Source of the DNA: Amborella trichopoda
Lineage: Eukaryota; Streptophyta; Magnoliopsida; Amborellales; Amborellaceae
Direction: 5' to 3'
DNA: 64,000 nt
Assembly: GCF_000471905.2 (NCBI RefSeq)
Contig: NW_006499603.1
Location: 5,412,314 to 5,476,313 of the forward strand
In this document: piece by piece, positions 36,724 to 49,000 of the stretch
Layout: every line of letters begins with the position of its first letter
Position numbering within the stretch: the stretch's first letter is position 1
Translations under genes and position numbers: made by a program
Notes under the pieces: generated by a model
Databases searched by the model: none
What the model saw: only the letters and a program-made list of their open reading frames with translations
Told to the model about the DNA's origin: nothing

Positions 36724-36944
36724 GGTAGGTAGTAGTAGTACTCTAACGTACGAGGAAGGAAGGAAGGACGAGTAGTAAGTTAGTTAGGTTAAGGTTAAGG
36801 TAAGTAGTAGTAGTGTGTCGTACGNNNNNNNNNNNNNNNNNNNNGTAGAGAGTAGTAGTAGTAGAGAGAGAGTAGTAGTAGTAGAGTAGTAGAGAGTAGT
36901 AGTAGAGAGAGAGAGAGAGTAGTAGAGAGTAGTAGTAGTAGTAG

Positions 36945-37012
<68 letters not shown>

Positions 37013-40000
37013 GGTGTAATGATCTTCAATCAGGAGAGGAAGCAGAAGTTATTGTAAGGTTAGGTAAAGATTGAATGTGTTGCCAGCGTTGTTTTGTGCA
37101 ATGTGTGTCAGAATCTAATGTCTAAAAATGTTACAAAGAAAAAGAGGCCAGAAATGGCTTGATGCCTCCACACTCTAGCCATGGGATCTGCAAAAAAGGG
37201 GTTTTACCAAAAATAAGCCTTGCGTTCAAATATGAGATACAAAGCCATAGGCTTAACAACTTCGGATAAAGTTAACACTTTACTACTAACAATCCTAATG
37301 AAGAAAGAAAAAAAGAAAAAAGAAAAACTTGAATCGATTTAGATAATCAGGAATTAGATGAAAAATAACAAATCTCAATACTTGTTGAGAATACCGACTG
37401 CAACGAGTGTACTTACTTGAGAACACCAGATAGGAACCAACCTAGTGCAATACGGCCATGGAGATGCCCATTGCACTGTTTTTCGGCAGACTAAATAATT
37501 GAGAAGTGAATTGTTTGGCAGATACAAGAGCCACACCCAGGAACCCTATCGAATGAACCCAAACTACAGAGTGTTTGATGATGCCTCAGCATGCTTTATG
37601 AGATCCAAGTATGGGAAATTTCAAACAATTAAATGTGTTAAAAGCCCTTTTATCTTAGTTTTAGGACCCAAGTGTCTTTTCATATCTGGTATAAGAAGTT
37701 ATGCTCTTTCATATTTTTTTAATAATATAAGCAGTTTAAGAGGTGCGTGAGGGGTTAGTTTTGAACCTCATGTCACCCTATTCTCTCCCACACGCCTTTC
37801 ATATCTCTCTCTCTCTCTCTTCTCTCTTCTCTCTTCTCTCTTCTCTTTTTCTCTTTTCTCTTTTTTCTCTCTAGATTCTCTGAAAGGGTATCAGAGCACA
37901 TCTGATCTTTCAGCTTCCCCTTTCTCTTAACCCTAAAATTTCATATTCCCCTTTCTGTTCATCTTCCCATTTCTCTAAACCCAAAACTTTCATCTTCCCC
38001 TTTTTGTTCATCTTCCCCTTTCTCTAAACCCCAGACTCTCATCTTCCCCTTTCTCTAAACCCTAAACTTTCATTTCCCTTTTCTGTTCATCTTCCCCTTT
38101 CCTTAAACCCTAAACTTTCATCTTCCCCTTTCCTTTCAACAAAAAGAAAAAAGAAGACGAAAAAAAAGAAAGGAAAAAAAAATGTAAACCCAAACCCCAT
38201 TGATGTTGGTCTTGTCAAGAGGCCCCTTAGGATTGTTCGATCTAAAACCCTAGGTTTGTTTCTAAGGGTTGCGTGTGCAGAATGTCATGCGGATCTTCTG
38301 TTAGTGTGGCAATGCTGCTGTGTGTGTGTTTTCCCTTTCGAGATCAAGATCTACAGAGAGGTTGTGACCTAGTTTCAATGATAGCAACATTGTGATGCTC
38401 AGATGTGTTTAACATGGTGTTGCCCTAATTCATTCAAGTGTGAGAACATGACCAGATCTGAATGATAAGCATCTCTCTCCTCTTTATGTGGTTTCCAACA
38501 TTGTACTAGGCTTGTATAAGTGACTGAAATTTACAATCCTGATTGTACTCTTTCCCTTTATTTTATATAAATAGGGATAAGGAAATTAAACCTGGAATCC
38601 TTGGTCTTCCTGAAGTCTAATTATATTGTATGGGCTGAATCTGTAAATGTATCCCTTGGTGCAAGGGGGAAACGGAAATACTTGACTGAGGACAAGCCTA
38701 GTAAATTTCATAGTCCATATGAAGAATGGTCATATCTGTGTAGTGGTCATATGTGCATATTGTTCATATTATGCACCATGACACGACATGTTATAATCTA
38801 TGTGCGCATACTATTCACAAAGTAGCCCCATGTACTTGTACATACAGTGTATCAGAGAATATACAGAGAAAGAGAAAAGGAAGAGAAGAAGAAGAGAGAA
38901 GAGAGAAGAGAAAAATATGAAAAACATGAGAGGAAAGAAAAAGATGTGAGGTTCAACCCACCCTCATGCACCTCTTAGCGTTATATTTTATTAAAATTTA
39001 TAATATGGACAAAACTGCTATCATACAACTATAATTAGGACACTTAGGTCCAAAATTTAGAGAACAAAGGATGTTTAACACTCCTCAAGAAGAAGCATAA
39101 ATGTCGCCCATGCGCAGCTTCGAACAAATTGTTTGGAACATGTTATGACCACGGCCTTTAGTGAAAATGTCTGCTAGCTGATCCTTAGATTTCACATATA
39201 AAGTAGACACCTGCATACAAAAAACTCTCTTGGATAAAATAACAGTCTACTTCAATATGCTTGGTCCTTTCATGAAACACTGGTTTACTGGCTATATAGG
39301 TGCTAGCTTTGTTATCGCAATAAATCTTCATACGTTCATAACAGCATAGCCCATCTCCTGCATCAGTGTTTTCAGCTACATCAATTTAGATAGAGTGTGT
39401 ACCATTGCTAGATATTCAGCCTTGGCACTAGATGATGCCGCAACATTTTGCTTCTTACTTCTCCATGTTACCAAGTTTCTACCAATGAATGTGCAATAAC
39501 ATGTGGTAGACCGCTTGTCAGATGGTGGTCCTGCCCAATCAAAATCTGAGTAATCTTCAATAGCCAAATGATTATTTGGCTTGTAAATCAGATCTCGACC
39601 TAGAGCTCCCTTCAGATACCTTAAAATTCTACAAACATCATCCCAGTGAGGAATCCTCCGATCATGCATAAATCGACTCACAACACTTACTGCAAAAGCA
39701 ATATCATGCCTGGTTAAGGTTAGATAAATCAGCTTGTCAACCAGCCCTCTGTACATTCCTGGATCCTCAAACAACTTCCCTTCATCAGCCAATAATTTCA
39801 CATTTGAATCCAGTGGAGTATCCACTGGTCTAGCACCCAACATTCCAGTTTCTTTCAACAAATCGATCATATTTTATTTGAAACAAACTAATGCCATACT
39901 TTGATCTGGCTACTTCATTTCCTAGAAAATACCGTCGCTGGCCCAAATCTTTAATCTAAACATATTGTTTTAGATGTCTCTTCAAATGACTGGTTCCTTG

Positions 40001-43000
40001 TTGCTCATTGCCTATAACAACAATACCATCAACATAAACAACTAAAAATATTATTCTGAAGTCTTGTTTCCATATAAATACAGAATGAATTGCATGACTG
40101 CACCGAAATCCATATGCTATAACAATTTCATTGAACTTTTCAAACCATGCCCTTGGAGACTGTTTCAGGCCATAAATGGCTTTCTTCAACTTACACAATT
40201 TATCAGACTCTCCATGTACACCTCTTCTTGTAAATCACCATGGACGAAAGTATTTTTAACATCAAGTTGCCACAACAGCCATCCTTTGTTGGCGGCCACA
40301 AATGTAACCACTCGAACTAAATTAAGTTTAGCAACAGGAGCGAATGTTTCATTAGTAGTCAATGCCAAATATTTGTGTATATCCCTTGGCTACCAATCTG
40401 GCCTTTAATCTTTCTACAGTGTTGTCCGGTGGATATTTCACTGCATAAACCCATCAACACCCAGCAATCCTTTTCCAGCTGGTAACCCGTTTGGTTCCCT
40501 TGTACCATTTGAATGAAGGGCATCCATCGCCTCTTCCATTGCTCTCTTCCACCCAAGATGAGAACGTTCCTCCTAGAAGGTCTTAGGAACATAAACAGAT
40601 GAAAGGGCTAAAGCAAAATTTTGATATGATAGAGACAAATTTGTGGAGGTAATAAAATATGCAGTTGGATAATGAGTACAAGATCTATTACCTTTACGAA
40701 TGGCAAAAGATAATCATTATCACAAGAAGGACGTGGAGCAGCAGACGAAGATGATGATTGAAAGGCCGGTTGAGTTGGTGGGGGATATCCAACCTGAATT
40801 TTTCTTCTGGTGTAAACCTTTATGGGCTGCTCTTGAACAGGAATAGAAAGAGGAACATGGAAACTCTCTTTTGAAAAGTATGGAGTATTTTCAAAAAAGG
40901 TAACATCAGCACAAACAAATTTCTTATGTAAACCAAGATGATAACTGACCTTTTTGGAAATATGAATACCTGAAAAAGATACACGTGACACCCGGGGATC
41001 TAGCTTATCATTACCAATACATAACATAGGAACAGAGCAAACACACCCAAAAACTCGAGGAGGAACAATGAACAGTAGAGTATAAGGAATGAGAACCCAG
41101 TGAGGTGCTTTTCAATTTAAGACTGAAGAAGGCATACGATTAATTAAATAGCATGCGGTCAATAAGGCATCTCCCCAATAAACCTTTTGAACATGCATAT
41201 TAATAAGCAGAGAACAAGCTACTTCAAGTAAGTATTGATTTTTTCTTTCAGCAACTCCATTCTATTGAGGACTACGCACACAAGAAGTTTGGTGCAAATT
41301 TCCATGTTCAGTAAAATAATTATGGAATTCTTTAGAAATATACTCTTTAGGAATATCAGAACACAAAATACACACATTCTTATTGAATTGAGTATGGATC
41401 TCCTTGTAAAACAATTTAAAAATGAAGAAAATCAAAGATCTTTCTTTTATTATATATAGGAAAATTGTTTCATGAGTCAGCAAGCGCAAAAGCCCGTTGA
41501 CTTGCAAACGTCCAACCTAAAGATGGACGTTATCTAAAGTGTATTGTCCATAAATAAGATGTGGACGATGCATAAAAATATTGAAAAAATTATATTTTTA
41601 ATTTTAGAAGTTTATTTTTCTTTTCATATTTATGATCATCTTGGCCTAGATGAGGAATCTACAAAAAAAAAACTGGAAAAAAAATCATCTAGAATGAATT
41701 TTAGTGGGGGGCTGCAAACCTACATATGAGTCGGCCGACTCATTGAAACCCCATTCTTAAATATAACCATGTCATTCATGTATAAACATCCATGGAAGTT
41801 ACAAAACACTTATGACCATACAAACTTTGTACTCTAGTTGGACCCCATATACCATAATGAACCATAGTAAATGGAACGTCTCCGTATGTCGACTTTAGGA
41901 CAAAATGACACCCTATGATGTTTTCCCAACTGACAAGTTTCACACTCTAAAGCAAACACAGACTCTAAAGAAGGGACGAACAACTTCAAGTTCAGGCCAC
42001 AATTGAACAAATCGAGCAAGTTCAAATTGACTCAACATGAAACCTATTAGTCTTGAGAGAAGGATGACCCAGTTAACAATGCCATAAGTAAGGAGAATCA
42101 GTAGAGTGATGAGCATCAGCAATGAGGTTATGATGCAAGTAGTACAAGCCGCCTGACTGATACCAACCACCAATCGTCCACTTTGTCTTTATATCCTGAA
42201 AGGTCATCGAAGCCTTTTCCCAACTAATTGGGGTCATATCTTTTCTCACTACTTCCAACCATGTCCTTTTGAACCTACCCCTTGTCCTTTTTGAGCCTTC
42301 CACTTGAACTAACTTGTACCTCCTAATAGATATTGTACTGGGTCTGCGCTACACATGACCAGCCCACCTAAGTCTATTTTCTCTCATCTTATTGCCTATT
42401 GGTTCCACACCTAAATTCTCCCGAATGTATTCATTTGTAATTCCATCCCTTCTTGTCATGCCACTCATCCATCTCAACATCCTTATCTCAGCTACACTCA
42501 TTCTATGGGTATGTTGTTCCTTGACTGCCTAACATTCTGCCCAATAAAACAAAGCTGGTCTCATTTGAAAACTAAAGGGAAACTTTAGGACGTATAATAA
42601 AGACGACGGAGAAAGGGAAGTAGTAGGCATAATCAATGATCAAAAAAGTCATCCGCCTGACTGCCAAGGCGGCATTTTGGAAAAAACACCTAAGCGTCCT
42701 TAAGGCAGACACTATTAGGCGGCGGCCTAAGTCGTTGTCTTGCTTCCCTTCCCTTAACTTTCTCTCTCTCTTCTCCCTCTTCTTCTTTTCTCTCTGTTCT
42801 CTCTTTTCTTATCTCTTCTTTCTGTCTCTCCTCTCGCTCTCTTTCATTCTTCTCACACTCTCTCTCTTCTCGACCCCTCTCTCCCTCTTCTCATCTTTTC
42901 TCCTCTCTTTCCCTCTCCTCTTTCTTAGCTCTTCTCTCTCTCCTTGCTTCCCTCTCTCCATTTTGGGTTCTCATCTCTCTCCCTCTTCCCTCTCTTTGAT

Positions 43001-46000
43001 TCTTCCTCCACTCATTGTCTGCCCTCTCACCTCCCTTTTTTCCTCTCTCTTAAGAATACCATGAGTCCTTTGTTGAGAAGACGCTGTGACGCTGTTGGAT
43101 TAACACGGACTATGCAACACCATCCCCTTTTTTTTCCTTTGTAAAATATACTCACCCAACGACAAGTCAAGGTCTCATGACCCGCTTGTCTAGACATCTC
43201 ACGTGTGTGTGGTTGTAGAAACTCAAAAAACAGTCAAGGGAGTCGACGCCGAACCGGCCTCAGGCCTAGGGGGCTGTCCATCGTGATTTAAGAGGGCACC
43301 CATGCGAGCAGCCCCAGCGCGTCACCGACCCAAGGTGAGGTAAAGTCCCGCCTCACACCATAATTCCTCTCTCATTAGTTGGTACCCTACCCGCTTCCAG
43401 CACGCGTACTGCCCACGCGCTCTGTGGTTCCCGAGAGAGCAGTCTTCGGTCCTGGGCTCTCACAAACCGGGGTATCTGTTAGTCGGGTCTTCCCGACCCG
43501 AATTATGGTAGTTTTAGGATTAAAAAAAAGGAAGAAAAGGGACGATCACGATTTCTCTCGCTGTTTCTTTTTTTGCTAATTAAGGGAAGGGCTAAAAAAA
43601 AGAAGATGAAAGGAAAGGAGAAGATGAAAGGAAAGGAAAAGATAAAGAAATCAAGAAAGAAAAGATTCTATAAAAGTAAATGATCAACTCTGATAACATG
43701 TCAAAGAATATAGAGAGAAAAGAGAAAAAGAAAGAGAAGAAGAAGAGAAGAGAGATATGAGAAATATGAGAGGAAAGAGAAAGCCATGAGGTTCAACCCA
43801 CCCTCATGAACCTCTCAGCCTTATATTTTATTAAAATCTATGATATGGACAAAATTACTTATACAAATATAATTAGGACACTTAGGTCCAAAACTTACAT
43901 AACAAAGGATTTTAACACGATGAAGCAATATGAGTGCATATATTAAGTATGCTAGGGACTAGAATGGAATTTTGGGATTTATTCAAAAAATCAACCATAT
44001 CTCCTCAACCATAGGTCGGATTGAGGTACTCCTTGGACTGTTGGAAAGATTTTGAGATTTCCTATTGTTTGGGGACGAGGTTTTTGGTCAGTTAGGTTCT
44101 AAAATTCTTGCTCAAAAGTTGGGTGTCTATAGTAGTCAATAGATTTAAATTTGGTAAGCAAACAATCACAAATCTTTTGTTCTCCTTCAAATGATGAAAT
44201 ATACTAAGTCAAATAGACACAAACAAACCAACAATATGATAATATAGAATCACAAGATAAGAAAAATCAGCAAAACCTTTAGAGCTTTATGAAATTTTAT
44301 AATTTTCAAATTTTATTTGTCAAACAGACCCAAACAGCACAGTGAAGAATTTAAAACATCCTAAAATCTAGTTATCTAACAATTACAATCAAAGGTAACC
44401 AATCCATAAACAAAAGTGAAAAGGCTGATAAATGCAAATCATACAAATGTCTAAAGAGTACATAGGATGTATGTCTACGCATTTCTCCATACTTAACAGG
44501 TATAAGTAGACAGGCATGGTATGAATGCAAAAAAATCTGCAGGAGCACAAATGCCTTAAAAACATCCCTAGGATAGAAGTCTCTGCTTTTATCCATAGTG
44601 AACAGGCATAAAGGCAGTGTGTCTGCATGCAAAAATCCCACGGAAGCACAAGTTCATACCCCTCCCACTAGAGGTTGACAACTAAGTGGTAAGCAATCAT
44701 AACCCATTAAATAATTCAAGAGAAACCTATCAAAAATAGAGTACTTTGTATCTTACTCAGGAGGCATATATCCAAAGGTGCCCACAAGGCGTGTTGGAAG
44801 TGAGGAACTTCCAACTTCAGTTAGTTTCGTTAATCCAAAATCAGCAACCTGCAAGGGAGATAACATTATGACAACATCAAGGAATCAAAGAGATCTTATT
44901 TCAGTCTTATAAATACCTTCCCACGAAAGTTTTTGTCAATTAATATGTTGGCTGATTTGATATCTCGATGGATATATACAGGTACAGTGTGTTCGTGAAT
45001 ATATTCGAGACCTCTTGCTGAGTCTAGTGCAATTTGCAATCTGGCTGACCATGGCAGTGGCTCTCTTCCGTCTGCAAATGAAGTCCAGTAATAACAACAA
45101 AGACAATTACAACAGCTTATAGTTACAAAATCACTGTTTTGAACTTACAATGAGTGTTGGATTAAGAAAATTGACCAGTCGACCTGTTCGGAGAAGTCCT
45201 CACCTGATCCCCGTAGATGTTGACTTATATTTCCATTTTCAATGAACTCATAAACAAGAAAAAGACAAGTCTCAGTGCAGAATCCTATCAAGCGAACCTA
45301 CATCAGGTTGTTAAGAAAACAATTAGGTGATTTTGATAAAACCAAGATATCCGCTAGGGCAAGAAAATCATAGGCAATACAGAAGTTTCATTGACATGTC
45401 TAAGATAAAGAGACGAATCAGAAACCATGCATGTTGTAACCAGTGTTGCATAGACAAGCCTACTTTTGCTGTGTCGTGTGTCGGCACATGTTGAAAAGAT
45501 AAAGAGGCCAATTAAAACCTATACATCTCATAGTACGTGTTGTGAGTGTATAGAAACCAATTTTGTTAACTTGGACTACAATGTAGACAAAATACAAGCC
45601 AATATACCTTTAAATTTTCAAATACACTTGAGGATACAACTTGCAAAAACAAATTATAGCAAGGTCATTGTAACTACAGTGAGCTATTGACTTCTAAAAA
45701 CACTCAAAAGAGAGGATACAACTCAATAAAGGTCCCTTACACATGAACAAAACAAGCCACAAAAAGAGATCATAAAACTATAGTGTGTATTTGAAAATTC
45801 AGCACTACTCAAACTTACGAAAAACATTATACATCAATGAACTTATAAAAACTCATCACAACATGAACTCCATTACATCAACATACATATGCTCAAGTGT
45901 GCAATGCATCATGACCATGGGAAGCCAATCAGAACTCCCTGGTGCCTGGTTTACGACCTTGGGTTTTAGCTATGTGCCATTGGATGACATGAGATGGCAT

Positions 46001-49000
46001 ACCTCAAAATCGGGCCAATTCATTATCTGACAAGTGGGAAGTCAAGCATCTACTGATACACGCTTACAACATGGCAGGATTTGCAAAGATCTAAAGATCA
46101 AATCAAATGAGAAAATCGTGGCAGAAAACCGGGCTCTTAAAACACAACCGGTTCAATTGAGTTCACAGGTTCACAAAATTTTGGTAAAGTCTCCTCTTAT
46201 AAAACCAACAATTCAAGGGGTCAAAAAGAAGATCTAAGTGACTGATATGATCATGAAAATCTCAGAGAAATATTAACCAAAATTACTCTAAAATTCAAGC
46301 AAAAAAGTTCATGGAAACTAAGTCAAAATATGCATGGATGAAGCCCTTAACTATATGGGTCAAGATAGACTAATGAGTTGTAATTCTTTCATTTTTCAGT
46401 GATATTTGAGTCTTTGTAAGTTAAAATTTGTGGCTGTAACAGTGAGTAAGAGTTATGGAATCTTGCGCATGAAATTGTTGCTTGTAAAATTTTAAGTTGA
46501 GTATCAAGTTCAAGTGTTATACAGAGAGCTTCCTAGACACTATCACTTTCAATAAGATGCTGGAGTTCAAGGCCTTGAAAGGCCACAACTCCAACAGATT
46601 CAACACCAAAGTGATAGCCTGCTGAAAAATCCAAAGCCTCCTAGCAATTTGGTTCCAAAAGAAGTTTGACAACAAGCTTCAAAATGCTTCTCTCCCCAAC
46701 AACAATTTGGGTCCCATTGCAAGTAAGAAACATATGGGCAAAAGAAAATCATCATCACACCGTTCAGGGGGTACTAATGGAGACGATATGGAAAATTCGA
46801 AATAATGTCCCAAAAACAAAGATAATCCACTAAGGAATGAAAGCATTAAAATCATATCATCATATCATCATCCGAGCCTTATCCCAGCTATTTGATGAAA
46901 GCCATAAAATATATAAATTATGGGAAACACAAAATTCCAGTGGACTTGACAGTGAGTGAGATCGAGAAAATGTGATGAGGTCATTGTGTATATAAAGTCA
47001 TAGAGAGGGACTTGAAGTGAGGTGCATCATAAATGATACATAACACAACGTCTTGCTCCCCATCTATTATATGTTTTCATAAAGTTAAGAAAACAGGCAG
47101 TGTACCTACACAAATCCCCGCTAGAATACCAGGCAAAAAACCGGATTATTTTACATGAAAAAAATATTTTGAGATAACTGAATGACATTATTTGCCTGGG
47201 ATCATAAGAACCAAAGAGGGGAAATGACTAGAATCCCATACATTAGAAAAGATTAAATGAGGGGAAAATACTGAGCAGAAACTACTGGTAGTATCAAAGT
47301 GCCCTTAACAATGTTACCATATCACTATCGTAATGTGTATCAAGCTTCTCCCCTCCTTCAAGATGGTAAATGGATATCCATCAAAAACGTTTACGGACTA
47401 AGGTTACAATCTACAGTCCAAAATAAGTTTCACTATTATTAGTAGCAACTTTATCGCTGCTGTCAATATAGGATTCTCAGTAAGTCTAGATGCTTATTTT
47501 TAACAAACAGAATCTGATTTGTTTGCTCATTATGACACTGAATTTGAAGTTAGATTCTTGTGGATATTTTGTGGCACATTCAAACATTGTCTTTTCATAA
47601 CAATGAGATTTCCGCGTCAGGAATACAGACCATAGTCGCCGACCTTTTTCCAGTTTAGACAACCAAACTCAACATGAGATCCAAACAAAGATACATTGGC
47701 AAAAATAAGTGCACGATGATTGCATATATAAACAATCTGAAAAGAGTCCACAGAGATCCTTCACAGACTAGCACCTATACAATAATCATACTGCAGTTGC
47801 CTACACATATACCCTTCTTAAGAAGTAAGGCCTTTCCATTTCACATGTTTTCCATGAAATACAAAAACTGTCTTAGGAAAAACAAATATCCAAATAAGTA
47901 AATCTCATTCAACAAGATTAGAAATATAGGTTAAATAGACAATATGAAAAAATAATGCACATGAGTCGGAAGGGCTATTTACCAGGTTCAAGTGATGAAC
48001 ACGGGTCAAAACCTTCAATTCAGCAAGAAACTCTCTAGATGCTTGCATATCCATCTTTTTAATCGCTGCTCTCTGCACATTAGTAACATATCAAGAAATT
48101 GCAATTTCTATGGAGGCTGATTCATACATTGAACATCAAGAGAACTATCATTCAATAGAATCCAGACTATAAAGAAGAAAAAGGGAGGCATTGGCCCACC
48201 ATAAGGATAATTTAGTTTTGAATGGTGATCTAGTCAGTAATGGAACAGTATAAACAATGTAATGGCGTACTTCGCAAAGTCTTTCCAAGACACGAAACAA
48301 GTCTGACCTTCAAAAATTACCTCCATGCGGAACTTCCAAATCCTAGAGAGACTATAGGATCTACATTCCATATAGAAAGTGCATCGCTGTGATTATCTAA
48401 TATATGACTGATGAAGGCTATTCTAGGAGGACCACAAGCATTCACCCACCCACCCACCCACCCACACACACACACCCACACACACACACACACATTCATA
48501 AAGTTCTATGCGCAGATTGATCACTCCCACAAAAGGACTGGCTATCGTAACACATTTTTCCATGACTTTTTACATTCAAGGATCTATAATTTTGCATATT
48601 CATTATTCATAAAGAAATTCATGGTAATTAACTTAAAAATTTCTGATTTTGTAGAAGAAACAAATGCATGATATTCAGATCGATATCCATAAATATCTAA
48701 TTCAATAAACATTATCTTCATGTCACATACTGAAATTAGGGTATGCACGTAACTTTTATGTTTTTCTTCATCGATTTTGGTTTAAACATTAAGAAAAATC
48801 AGTAAACATTAAGTGAAAATCAGAAAGGATTTCAAAAACACTATATCCAAAGTACAGTGGTGGTGCAACCTTCATAATTTATATCATAAACCAAGGCAAA
48901 ATGTTTTAATGAAAGATAGAGGGAGAGAAGGCAGCAGCTCAGGTGATCCATGACCAAGTGTGGAGATTACACCTCTTTAATTACTTTTTATGTGTTGAGT

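Larger units (their letters stand above)
38848..43917 (-). mobile_element. Ty1/Copia retrotransposon with both LTRs, nested insertions
   Basis: The 5' LTR is 43699-43917 and the 3' LTR 38848-39080; both start TGTTAAA and have related ends. Next to the 5' LTR is a primer site like TGTTATCAGAG; before the 3' LTR is a purine tract ending GAGGAG. Minus-strand order is GAG-pre-integrase ([15 protein letters not shown], about 41920), integrase (to about 40860), reverse transcriptase ([14 protein letters not shown] near 40160) and RNase H (39376-39870), the Copia order. gag was not found. A LINE tail, a MITE-like insertion and low-complexity DNA interrupt it. The LTRs differ at roughly one base in seven by eye, so it is old. 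Many breaks; no obvious flanking duplication. Confidence 0.88.

Noticed and set aside
37900-38140. Interstitial telomere repeat (CCCTAAAC words)
   Set aside because: The words are spaced inside a longer TCATCTTCCCCTTTCTC unit in a retroelement leader, not a pure 7-bp telomere array.
42636-43064. 142-residue hydrophobic ORF resembling a membrane protein
   Set aside because: It crosses a CT-rich tract inside a fossil Copia element; the hydrophobicity comes from CTC/TTC codons.
43140-43570. GC-rich block as an rDNA or organelle insertion
   Set aside because: No match to conserved rRNA or plastid motifs that I know.
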